Shown piece after piece: positions 1 through 7,877 of a stretch of DNA of 13,265 bases (positions are counted from its first letter, which is position 1; the number at the start of each line of letters is the position of its first letter). Origin of the DNA: Chloromonas sp. AAM2. Taxonomy: Eukaryota; Chlorophyta; Chlorophyceae; Chlamydomonadales; Chlamydomonadaceae. The position numbers were made by a program, and so were the translations under genes. The stretch is from NCBI GenBank assembly GCA_004335635.1, contig QAXH01004375.1, positions 6,556 to 19,820 of the forward strand, in the 5' to 3' direction. The notes beneath the pieces are model-generated. The model was not told the DNA's origin, made no database searches, and saw only the letters and a list, made by a program, of their open reading frames with translations.

Positions 1-12
1 CTGTTTTGACAG

Positions 13-69
13 GCCACATCTGCAGACTGCAAGGAAAAAAGCTTGGATCTGGCTGGAAAAACCTTGCAG
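13..69 (+). CDS. possible upstream exon of the 3'-phosphatase gene
   Basis: A candidate exon lies between a possible acceptor (tttgacag, or tctgcag ending at 25) and a good donor CAG|gtaaca at 70. Read in the frame that joins in phase 0 to the exon at 710, it ends ...LDLAGKTLQ. Spliced, this gives AGKTLQ-SADDWY, which resembles the 'SGKxF....DW' stretch just after HAD motif I in PNKP-type phosphatases. The nucleophile motif DxDGT itself is not visible and would lie upstream of the window. The exon start is undecided. The evidence is the phase match and a short resemblance only. Confidence 0.4.
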
Positions 70-709
70 GTAACAAGTTGTCCTGTTGCCATGGGGACCC
101 AAACTAAAACAGAGTGGGGGGCCACAACACTCCAAAACCATCAACCCTGCCTATCCAACCGCCTTGTTCGTCTTCGTCTTCTGTCCTCCCTTGGCCTGGG
201 CGCGGGTAGTCATGCCAGTGCGCCCTCCGGGGGATGCACCAAGGGAGCCGCTTCATGGACTGATGCAACAGATTTATGGACTGGTGCGACAGAGTAGAGG
301 AGCATGAACATTGCCACCTCATTGTATGCAAACCTGTACATGAATGAAGTGTCATCAGAGTTGAGTATATCACATGTTCTGCATGTTGGCGTGTGCGCAG
401 GACGGCACTCTGATCCTGAGTAGTTCAGGCAACAGCTTTGCTGAGGTGCGTCCGATGAGACAGCCAAGTGTGTTATCCGCATGTGACGTCAGGTGACGAC
501 AGCAGCTGCGGCTACCGACCTGTTTGCCGTTGAGCTGACAATGACCAGGTTGGCAGCCTACCCGCTGCTATCAAGCCACCAGCACTGCCCCTGCAGCCAG
601 GCATGCATTGCTCTACCCTTTCTTTGCCATTATGAATAACCTGCACAAGCATACGATGTGCTGCACTCTAATGTGATGTGAGTTGGCGTTTTCGGTTTCT
701 GTCCCTCAG

Positions 710-3700
710 AGCGCTGACGACTGGTACACGTACAATGGCACGGTGGTCAACAAGCTCAAGAAGTACCACGATGAGGGCTACAGGATTGTCATCTTCACGT
801 GAGTGAGGGATGGGTGAGGGATGGGTGAGTGATGAGTGAGGGAAGAGTGAGGGATGAGTGAGGGATGAGTGAGAATGAGTGAGGGATGGGCAATGGATGG
901 TGAGGAAAGGATGGGTGGGTATGAGAGTGTGGGAAGGACGGGCTGGAATGACTGTGTTGGGCTACAACATCTTGAAGGGCGTTCACTGGGCCAGCAGACT
1001 GCCGCAGCTGGCTGCTGTGTGTAATTACGACGAGTTCTGAGGGTTCAGCAAGGGACGAGTGGCGGATGAGTGTATGGGAAGACCGTTCTGATTGCATGGC
1101 AACGGATGAAAGAGGGGTCCATTTGCATCGCACGCGCCCAACTGCGTCCGGTCAGACTCTGTGCTCTGCTCGCCTGACAAGTACACCGCCAAGCTGTGTT
1201 GTGCCGCAGCAACCAGGGTGGCATCAAGGGGGCTCTGGCGGGTGCGGCCAGCACCAAGGTCCGGGGGAAAGTCACCAACTTCCTCGCAACGGTGAGTTCA
1301 ACTTACCCATCCCCGACTCTATCAGGATGAACACGCCTCTGCTGATGACATCGGGCAAGCGGCTACGTGGGGTGCGACAGCACTTGGCTTGATAGCTGTG
1401 AGTTTCAAGATATGCACTGAGCACATTATAAGCAACGAGACAAGCACTGGGCATGCTGCTGCACATATCATTTGATGTTGCATCAGTTCACTGTGACAGT
1501 CTGACGCCCTGCAAGTGTGTGACCCAATGTGTGACCCAATGTGTGACCCAATGTGTGACCCAATGTGTGACCCAATGTGTGACCGCTGAGACATCTGAGA
1601 GTGCAATTGCAGGTCAACCTGCCAGTGCTGGTGATGATGGCCACTAACCTGAATGACGAGTGGCGCAAGCCCGACTCGGGCATGTGGGAGTTCCTGTGCT
1701 CCAACCTGTCGGGGGACGTCAAGCCGGGTGAGGGACCAGGGGAGTGTGTAAAGATATTTCAGAGCATCAGGGACAGCAGCAGGGCCCCACAAGCACTGAT
1801 TGCGGATGTTAGCATATTGATGTAGACCATGGTGTTACATCAGTATAGTAGCGGGCATGCAAGAAATGAGGCTGGGTGAGGCATCAGTGGGCTGTCCACC
1901 GCACGGGTGCCTCCTTGTCCATTCGGAACTCCTTGCAACACCCTCATCACAGTGCAACATGGCTCACAGACACATTGCCATGACTAAACACCACTGGCAC
2001 CAGGGGTGTGAAGATAGGGAGCCATCATATAAACTATCAAGATATTACATCAGCGAGGCCCACATGCAACGAGCATGATCGCTAGCAAGCCATGCAAGCG
2101 TTGAGGCTGGATACTGCCCTGACCAAGAAAAAGCCTGCGCAACAGAGAGCGGGCGAAAGGAATAGAGAGCCAGGGGTAAACCCCAAAATTTCCTGCTCTA
2201 GGTGCACAACTGCTGCTCTTTGCTTGAATGTAAGAGTTTTGTTTGCTTGCACTGTGAGCTGTGAGTGTTCCACCTTATAGCATGAGAAAACGCTCTGTGT
2301 GAATCAACGCACGCTTGCGACACCATCCTTCAACATCATCTATTCGCGTGCTTTCAGACGTTTCCAAGTCCTTCTTTGTGGGTGATGATCATAACGGCGC
2401 GGACGTGGGCTTTGCAAGCAAGGTCGGGCTCGCCTACCGGAGTGAGAAGGAGGAGTTCGGGTGTGTGACGGTGGGCGGGAGTGAGAAGGGAGTGAGAAGG
2501 GAGTGACAAGGGTGTGAGAAGGAGGAGTTCGTGTGTGTGACGGTGGGCGGGAGTGAGAAGGGAGTGAGAGGGGAGTGACAAGGGTGTGAGAAGGGAGTGA
2601 CAAGGGTGTGAGAAGGAGGAGTTCGGGTGTGTGACGGTGGGCAGGATAATACAACACAAGCACACACATGCCCTCACAAAATCTCCCTGTGGCCAAGATC
2701 GCTTGGTATGGAATCACATCATCTTACGAACATGCCGCCAACATCTCACATGATTGACTTTTTCGGCTGCAGTCCTCAGCACCCTGCTTAGGTATGTATT
2801 AGAGGCCACCCGAATCTAAGTGTTCAGATACAACTAACTGACTTCACCGCTGCAACATTCACACATATGTCCCTGTTCCGTTTTCAGTCCCCCCGACCAG
2901 GCTGCTTAGTCTGAATGGACCCGCCTGGAATGGAATCTCACTTTCTACTTGTACAAAACATGATGTATACAACGTGTTTGTCTTGTCCCTTTTCAGTCCC
3001 ACACCACAGGCGGCATGTGCCGGCCTTCCTGCATACAACCATTGTATATCAATCATAAATACATGCAATTCTCAAAAGATTTCCTAACGCAATGCAAGTA
3101 ATAAATTGCGATAACTACTTTTTCTTTGCAGACCCCCCGACGAGGCCGCCCGTGGTGGGGACGGTCCCAACGCGCCCCTAGTGGCAGCCTTTCTGCAGCT
3201 GGCGGAGCAGGCAAAGAACTCGGGCAAGGATTCAGCCATGTTCGCGGCACGGTCGCACACCAAGGTGAGCGCCCGGCCTTTTCTTCTGTGTTGTGCCTCA
3301 GGCTTTCTGAGTTGTGTTGCAAATGTCAAGATTGGTGGCCAAGTTTGAGCCTGGGAACAGCAATCTGCCATTGCTATTCACTTCATCTGTCATCAGAATA
3401 CCAGTGCCATGTCCCGCTACGGTTTGCTCTTGCATGCTGGGGATTGCAGCAAGCATGCTCACAAAGGCTGTGGGTATCCTTAAATCCACGTTGCGTGGCA
3501 CTACATTCGTCCTTCTTGTGGCCATACGAGTCGTACTGCTCTCCTCGAAACCAGCACCTTGCCCACACCAACAACGTTGGCCTGCAAGCTGACGTGTTGG
3601 CTTGTGAGGCGTCGCTCGCTTTCAGGTTGCGGGGATCTTGAAGACGTTTCCCAAGAAGATCGTGGACACCCCCGCGATGATCAAGGAGGTCATGGCTCTA

Positions 3701-4071
3701 CCGGGAGTGGGCAAAGGATCCATCGCAGTGGTGGGTGATGGATTGGCCGATAGTTCAAAAGTTAGCTTACAAGCTGTCCAAGTTGAAAGGAAATAGCTGT
3801 ATGGACGTCCACAGTCAAAGATAGACTGAAGGTTTACTGCACACTCACATCGCACTTGTGACAGTAGCTGAGCCCCGGCAAATTTGAATACAACGCATTA
3901 CACTTTGAACACATGGTCACACTTGTTGTCACGTATGTGTATCATTCGCAGATCAAGGAGTTTCTGAAGGAGGGCAAGCTACAGGCCCTGCAACCCCTGC
4001 CAGAGAGCCGAGTGGGGGGCGCAGCGGCAGGGTCAAGCAAGGACCGGGACCAAGCCATGCAGTTCATGTGA
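710..4071 (+). CDS. PNKP/ZDP-type polynucleotide 3'-phosphatase with C-terminal polymerase-beta-like HhH domain (5' partial)
   Basis: Seven exons join with matching phases: 710-798, 1210-1291, 1613-1727, 2358-2460, 3132-3264, 3626-3730 and 3952-4071 (stop TGA), giving 248 residues. The first four encode the HAD phosphatase core: DDW start, GYRIVIFTNQGGIKGAL (motif II), WRKPDSGMWEF (motif III with the lysine) and KSFFVGD...AD (motif IV). In this family these residues remove 3'-phosphates from DNA strand breaks in the nucleus. The last three exons read as an HhH_8-type domain (NAPLVAAFLQLAEQ, GILKTFPKKI, LPGVGKGSIAVIKEFLKEGKL), like the 8-kDa domain of DNA polymerase beta, then a short Ser/Gly tail. 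No 5'-kinase domain or zinc finger is seen in the visible part. Motif I is upstream of the window. The loop after VGD is shorter than in plant ZDP. The donor after 3730 (gtgggt) is chosen because it keeps HhH spacing; the alternative at 3728 would drop one residue. Family call firm; domain fusion rests on hand splicing. Confidence 0.85.
799..908 (+). repeat. GTGAGTGAGGGATG minisatellite starting at a 5' splice site
   Basis: Degenerate tandem copies of GTGAGTGAGGGATG/GGTGAGGGAT begin exactly at the donor GT (799) of the intron 799-1209 and run about 110 bp. The authentic donor GTGAGT is therefore repeated several times. Long open frames on the minus strand here are artefacts of the repeat. Confidence 0.85.
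1517..1584 (+). repeat. 12-bp tandem repeat GTGTGACCCAAT
   Basis: Five exact copies of GTGTGACCCAAT (1517-1576) and a sixth partial copy end 28 bp before the acceptor of the intron 1292-1612. Its 12-bp period keeps every frame open, producing CVTQ and SHIG repeat peptides that are not genes. Confidence 0.95.
2440..2646 (+). repeat. compound repeat containing three copies of the exon end and donor of the 2358-2460 exon
   Basis: The motif GAGAAGGAGGAGTTCGGGTGTGTGACGG, split here as GAGAAGGAGGAGTTCGG and gtgtgtgacgg, occurs at the real exon end (donor at 2461) and again with its donor near 2531 (TTCG then TGTGTG) and 2627 (identical TTCGG|gtgtgtg). Between the copies are runs of GAGTGAGAAGG and GAGTGACAAGG. 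Only the first donor fits phase with the next exon at 3132. Confidence 0.85.
2760..3030 (+). other. pseudo 3' splice sites resembling the acceptor at 3131
   Basis: Three pyrimidine-rich acceptor-like sites precede the real one: ctgcag|TCCTCAGC at 2772, ttttcag|TCCCCCCGACCAGGCTGC at 2887 and ttttcag|TCCCACACC at 2996. The second matches the real junction cag|ACCCCCCGACGAGGCCGC at all but three positions. None continues in an open frame matching the protein, so they are read as decayed copies of the junction. Confidence 0.55.
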
Positions 4072-5075
4072 TCGGCATGCACATGCGGTATAGCAGCGTG
4101 CCACCAGCTGGGTACCATGCGCCTGGGCGTGCAGGTTTTGGCATCCCATGGGCACCCACAACTGGATATCATGCAGGCAGGATTTCGCATGCAGGCTTTG
4201 GCATGCAGATGCGCACGTGGGTGTCACTGGTTCCAGCACGTGCCGCTGCGCCAGGGAAACGTTTCTGTGCGTTTCCAGCACATGCATCAGGTTCGTCTCA
4301 CTGCAAGCCTAGGGTATATGCTTGTCTGAGGCCAGCGCAGCAGCCGCGTCTAGCAGGGCGTGCTTTGCCACAAGGGTGGAATGGGCCTCTGGTCTGTTCA
4401 CGCCTGTTGCCGTCTCACAGAGTGCTGCAGGCTGTGCTGTCGCGTGGTTTAGCAGCAGGTACGCGCAGCTGCACCACAGTCAGGTTGTGTACTGCGTGCG
4501 CTTACTGGCCATGAAGCGGATTAATTACGATACCTGTGTCTGGCCCGTCTGGCCTTTTCAGTCCACAGGCTGGTGAGCCCAGCGTTGCATGTTCTGACAC
4601 GAGCTGTATATGGCATTCACTTATTATTGCGAGTTGCATGGATACTGTAGAGCATGCATTGGCTGGTACTCTCGGACGGTGGGTAAAGTTGTAAGCTGTT
4701 GATTGATTGACATTCCTTGTCTTGCTGGGACTCGTGATCATGCTACAGCAATCTGGTAGAATTGCCGTCTTGCGTTGTTTTCAAGCGCGCTGGCGTCAGA
4801 AGCCTGCAGCTTGCCAAGTTCGACCCTGTCAGATTACAGAGGCTTTTCCCAAAGCCGGCTCAATGTCACTCGAGTGGGTGGTCAGATAATTTAGCAGGTT
4901 CTCTGAAACTGGTAGGCCAAAACTATAACATACAAGCTAACAGAACAGCGATAGGAACGTTCATCATATGCACAGCACAGACAACAGAGAAGGAAGACTT
5001 GCAACTCGGCATGCCGACAAATGCGAGACTTGCACGGACGCACCACACACGCTCACGCACAACTTCAACTACCAT
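4072..5075. other. 3'UTR of the phosphatase gene and spacer, no convincing gene
   Basis: After the stop at 4071 come imperfect GCATGCAG-rich repeats (about 4074-4205), a stray ttttcag|TCCACAGGC resembling the intronic pseudo-acceptors (4555-4570), and a TGTAA at 4690-4694. Open frames here are short and lack protein-like composition. The transposon begins directly after this stretch. Confidence 0.6.
4690..4694 (+). terminator. candidate polyadenylation signal TGTAA
   Basis: TGTAA is the usual polyadenylation signal in Chlamydomonas-type algae. It occurs about 620 bases after the phosphatase stop codon, which would give a long but plausible 3'UTR. Confidence 0.4.
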
Positions 5076-5077
5076 TA

Positions 5078-5098
5078 CAGTAGGCGGCCCTATGGGTC
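5078..5098 (+). repeat. left terminal inverted repeat
   Basis: The 21 bp beginning CAGTAGGCGGCCC are the exact reverse complement of 9807-9827 and are preceded by TA. Confidence 0.93.
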
Positions 5099-5110
5099 AG
5101 ATAATGGTTC

Positions 5111-5134
5111 AATGGTCTGCTCATGTGGACCATT
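5111..5134. repeat. subterminal palindrome in the left arm
   Basis: AATGGTC (5111-5117) and GACCATT (5128-5134) are perfect inverted arms around a 10-bp loop. A further TAATGGT (5102-5108) pairs with ACCATTA (5071-5077) across the element end. Such subterminal repeats can be transposase-binding sites, but nothing here proves that. Confidence 0.45.
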
Positions 5135-5309
5135 TTCTGCAAACAACCGCCTAGCGAACTTTGTTAGGCACTATGGGCAACTACCTTTGGAAAGCAGCTG
5201 AGTTCTGCTACGTTCAGTACCGATTACACACGAACTTTGCAGTTGCATGCGGATTGACCTGGTTTTTAGGGCCCTATACTGGGTCGCCACTAAGATCTTC
5301 ACTTTGCAG

Positions 5310-5596
5310 GCAAACTGTTGACTGCTAGTCTCAAAAGCTCTGAAGTTACACATGCGTTGGCCGAAGTAGGAATCGCCCCACGCACTGCACTGCCGACTGC
5401 TGCCTTCATCACATACGAAATGCATGCCCGAGTTGGGTGTCCATGCCCCAAAAAGAACGGAACTCTGTTTGAGCAACTGGACCTGTTAAAGTACTTTAAC
5501 TGTTGGTGTTACACTGATCATCTTTGTCAGCAGACACTGAGCAGACGACTTCTGCAAAAAAACTTAAGACCACCCAAGACCACGCATCCTAAATGA
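5310..5596 (+). CDS. possible terminal exon of an unknown gene in the transposon left arm
   Basis: After a good acceptor (cactttgcag, ending 5309) a frame stays open for 95 codons to TGA at 5594-5596. Its peptide looks protein-like (KLLTASLKSSEVTHALAEVG, then ARVGCPCPKKNG, LFEQLDLLKYFNCW) with a CxC pair, and has a basic C-terminus. I recognise no family. I found no upstream exon in a matching phase within the element, so it may be a remnant, a first-exon-less fragment or chance. Confidence 0.28.
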
Positions 5597-5886
5597 AGGA
5601 CAAAACATGAGGTAGGCAAGCAGGCAGCAGCAGGTAACTGGCAAGTTATTTCAGGTGCCTCTCCCAGACAAATTGCAGCCTGACAGCCAAAGTAGATGCC
5701 ATAACAGAATAACAGATAAGCCACGCATGCCATGCATCATCCCACAACAAGGGCGACATTGGGCTGCGTCATGGGCCAAGATGTCAAATGAATGCAAGGG
5801 GTACACAGTGTTAAGACCGCTTGCTCGCCTTGCTGGCTATGTGCTATGTTCTGCCGGCTATCGAGGTGCACCAATCAATGTATTCA

Positions 5887-6513
5887 TCAGGCACCGCCCG
5901 CTGCTGGTGCAAACGCTGTCTGGATGTGTGCGCAATTTTCAATAACCCAGCACTCCCAGAAGTGCACCTGACGCAGGGAGGGGTGGGCTGTAATCAGCTG
6001 CTGGCACTGCTGCACCTCACTCTGAAGAGCTGCAAGGCTAGTGAAGTGCACACTGAGATTATTCCTCTGCCAGATGACACCATCTGCACCTGCAATGAAA
6101 CTGTCAGCTGATCGCCCGGTGAGGTGGCTAAGGTGCTGAACAGCTGGATAGTCCCTACCCAGGTCTGTAAACCTGCTGCTGCGTGTCTCGCGAAATGGTT
6201 CTCCTGCAGCATGTAGCAGCACCTGCGTTGCTGCATTGCTAATCCGTGGCGCCACCATCAGTGCCAGCGTCTGTTTGGTTGACTGGTTGTCTGACTCCAA
6301 CAGTGACACACGCTCCAATATGGATGCTATGACATCTGCCATGGGTGCTGCCTGCAGCACCACAGTCACATCCTGCGAACCAACTTGTCGCGTTGGTGCA
6401 TTCCAGCCTGGTACAGGCATGTTGCTGCTACTGTACAGAGCCGCAACAGGCTGCATGGGCATGCCTGTTACAGCCTGCGCAGCGCTGCTCAACTGCTGCA
6501 GCACCAAGTGCAT
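5887..6513 (-). CDS. hypothetical protein ORF inside the transposon, divergent from the caspase-like gene
   Basis: A minus-strand frame encodes 208 residues from the ATG at 6513 to TGA at 5887-5889; the frame is open further up to an ATG at 6666. The peptide has coding-like composition with a likely helical or coiled-coil stretch at residues 62-86 (VIASILERVSLLESDNQSTK...) and a conserved-looking C-terminal half (LSHLTGRSADSFIAGADGVI, QVHFWECWVIENCAHIQTAF). I do not recognise the family. The start at 6513 is preferred because it leaves the first exon of the plus-strand peptidase gene (6534 or 6656) free, making a head-to-head pair. A role in transposition, such as an accessory DNA-binding protein, is only conjecture. 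Confidence 0.5.
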   Translation of the reverse strand: MHLVLQQLSSAAQAVTGMPMQPVAALYSSSNMPVPGWNAPTRQVGSQDVTVVLQAAPMADVIASILERVSLLESDNQSTKQTLALMVAPRISNAATQVLLHAAGEPFRETRSSRFTDLGRDYPAVQHLSHLTGRSADSFIAGADGVIWQRNNLSVHFTSLAALQSEVQQCQQLITAHPSLRQVHFWECWVIENCAHIQTAFAPAAGGA

Positions 6514-6533
6514 ATCTTCATTGGGCTTGCTCA

Positions 6534-7330
6534 ATGGAACGTGCGGCAAGTAAGTGCCCGTGCCACTTGCGCATCTTGTCCCTGGCGTGCAGCACCAAAA
6601 CCCTATCAGGCATCTTGCCATGCCCATGTTTGTGTGTCTGTCGCCTGCAGACACCATGCACCTCATTTATTATTTTCCTGAGCGTGGTGGCAGTGGCAAG
6701 CGGGAATGGGACCAGATTGCTGAGCAGCTGACGCAGTCACGCAACAAGAAGATCGCGTATGACCTTCCTGATCTGGAGAACAAAATCAATGAATCTCTAT
6801 CATCACTGTCATCACCCAGTGATCACATTGTGGTGATTCTGGCAGGGCATGGCGATCCAGAGTCCGGGACTGTCAAGCTTGTGAATGGTAAGTGGGATAA
6901 ACTCATGGCAGCAAGTTGTCTCTAACCAACCTTATCCCATTGCAACGCAGGAGAGCCACTGACAGCCGCAGCCTTTTTCAATGGTATCACTGCACCAGAA
7001 GGGGCTGGACGATCCTGGACAGGACTGAAGAATTTGTTGGAAGGCCGCAACAACAAGACTGCTCGGTTCTACTTTTTGGCAGCACAGTGCTACGGCATCA
7101 AGTTCACCCAGAACAAACCAAGCATCAATGATCCCAACGCATTTATCTTGGGTTTGTCATGGGGTAAGACATGGGTCTTGAGTAACAGAGATGCCTGTCT
7201 GGCATTGCACATGAAAGTTGAAGAGCATTTGCGGTTCATCACTGCCCTGGAGGCCAGCTTCTCTAAGTCACATCCCGGCCCAGCTCACGCCACTCACGAT
7301 GTAGACGCCTCTGGCATATTGGGTGTCTAG
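6534..7330 (+). CDS. small caspase-fold-like cysteine peptidase (clan CD) carried by the transposon
   Basis: The firm part is two exons, 6656-6887 and 6951-7330 (stop TAG), joined in phase across a 63-bp intron with gtaagt, a ctaacc branch-like site and gcaacgcag. This gives 203 residues from ATG 6656. A short upstream exon 6534-6549 (ATG...GCA A|gtaagt) spliced to 6651 would add MERAANT in phase. Residues (from M6656) 56-66, DHIVVILAGHG, match the strand-plus-histidine motif of caspase-fold peptidases. Residues 116-125, RFYFLAAQCY, match the strand-plus-cysteine motif, giving a putative His65/Cys124 dyad with caspase-like spacing. There is no prodomain, p10-like extension or secretion signal. 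TGTAA follows at 7495. The fold is inferred from these two motifs, and activity is unknown. It lies wholly between the transposon ends. Confidence 0.68.
6888..6950 (+). other. 63-bp intron in the caspase-like gene
   Basis: Boundaries AATG|gtaagt and caacgcag|GAGAG restore Gly-Glu in phase. The frame stays open to TAG at 7328-7330. A spliceosomal intron shows that this cargo gene is of eukaryotic type. Confidence 0.88.
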
Positions 7331-7691
7331 GATCAGAAATACAGCACCTGAATGTTTGCTGTATCACTCTTGCAGCAACGCATCTTCTCATCACATGCTG
7401 CCTCCAGCAACGCTGGATACGGCAAACAAGGTAGTGAAGACTTATGTTTTTGACGATGTAGCAGTTGCCAGAGACTTCGTTTGCTGTAATGTGGTAGTAC
7501 ATGTGGTGATTGCAGGCGAAGCGTACAGGCCACATCATAACACCCGTCCATACGCATGCCTTGGGTTGGATGTGTTGCTGCTCTTTAGGCCATGTCAAGT
7601 CTAACGCACCCAACTGCATCATATAGGACCTGGCATGACTAACAATAACCAAGTCGTGTTCACGCCAGTAACAGGCAGTGTCAGTCATCAT
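7263..7691 (-). CDS. hypothetical ORF with IQ-like motifs, inside the transposon
   Basis: A minus-strand frame of 142 codons ends with TAG at 7263. Residues 92-102, IQRCWRQHVMR, fit the calmodulin-binding IQ consensus IQxxxRxxxxR. A second IQ core follows at 110-115 (IQQTFR), then CCISDPRHPICQRRL. I recall the 'ISDPxxxxCxxRL' pattern after an IQ motif from algal hypothetical proteins, but could not check it. The N-terminal half is less convincing, so the real protein may start at an internal exon boundary or be a fragment. It runs convergent to the caspase-like gene and overlaps its last 68 bases. Confidence 0.38.
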   Translation of the reverse strand: MMTDTACYWREHDLVIVSHARSYMMQLGALDLTWPKEQQHIQPKACVWTGVMMWPVRFACNHHMYYHITANEVSGNCYIVKNISLHYLVCRIQRCWRQHVMRRCVAARVIQQTFRCCISDPRHPICQRRLHREWRELGRDVT

Positions 7692-7877
7692 CGTTGCGTT
7701 CCACTCTCACATCATGTTGGCTTGGTCGCCTTATGGCAGATGCTTTCGGCACCAAAACAAGGCATTACAAAAAGTAGCGACAGGGCCAAGTGCCAGATTC
7801 ACAGCAAGACATATGGTCTCATCGTCCTTTGTAAAATGGCAATAGCAACAGGGGACGGGCAGTATACAGCAAGGCTC
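7331..7877. other. interval between the caspase-like stop and the transposase stop
   Basis: Apart from the minus-strand IQ-motif ORF (to 7691), this holds the two convergent 3'UTRs. TGTAA at 7495-7499 serves the plus-strand peptidase gene, and TTACA at 7765-7769 (TGTAA on the minus strand) would serve the transposase about 110 bases after its stop. Confidence 0.5.

Noticed and set aside
795..1133. 112-codon minus frame rich in HSSFPHS
   Set aside because: Product of the GTGAGTGAGGGATG minisatellite.
1517..1584. Possible CRISPR-like direct repeats
   Set aside because: Units are directly adjacent with no spacers, in a eukaryotic intron.
1322..1792. 156-codon minus frame with SHIG repeats, and the plus frame with CVTQ repeats
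   Set aside because: Both are translations of the 12-bp tandem repeat; the real plus-strand exon 1613-1727 overlaps them.
2340..2717. Minus frames rich in TPLSLPSH
   Set aside because: Repeat translation of the GAGTGAGAAGG array, lying over a confirmed plus-strand exon and its intron.
3626..4071. Active dRP/AP lyase domain
   Set aside because: The residue aligned with the catalytic lysine is Val (or Ala), so only DNA binding is proposed.
4968..5201. Plus frame crossing the left transposon end, with a CxC...H pattern
   Set aside because: It runs from the flank through the inverted repeat into the element, has no donor in a usable phase, and its finger-like pattern is too short to support.
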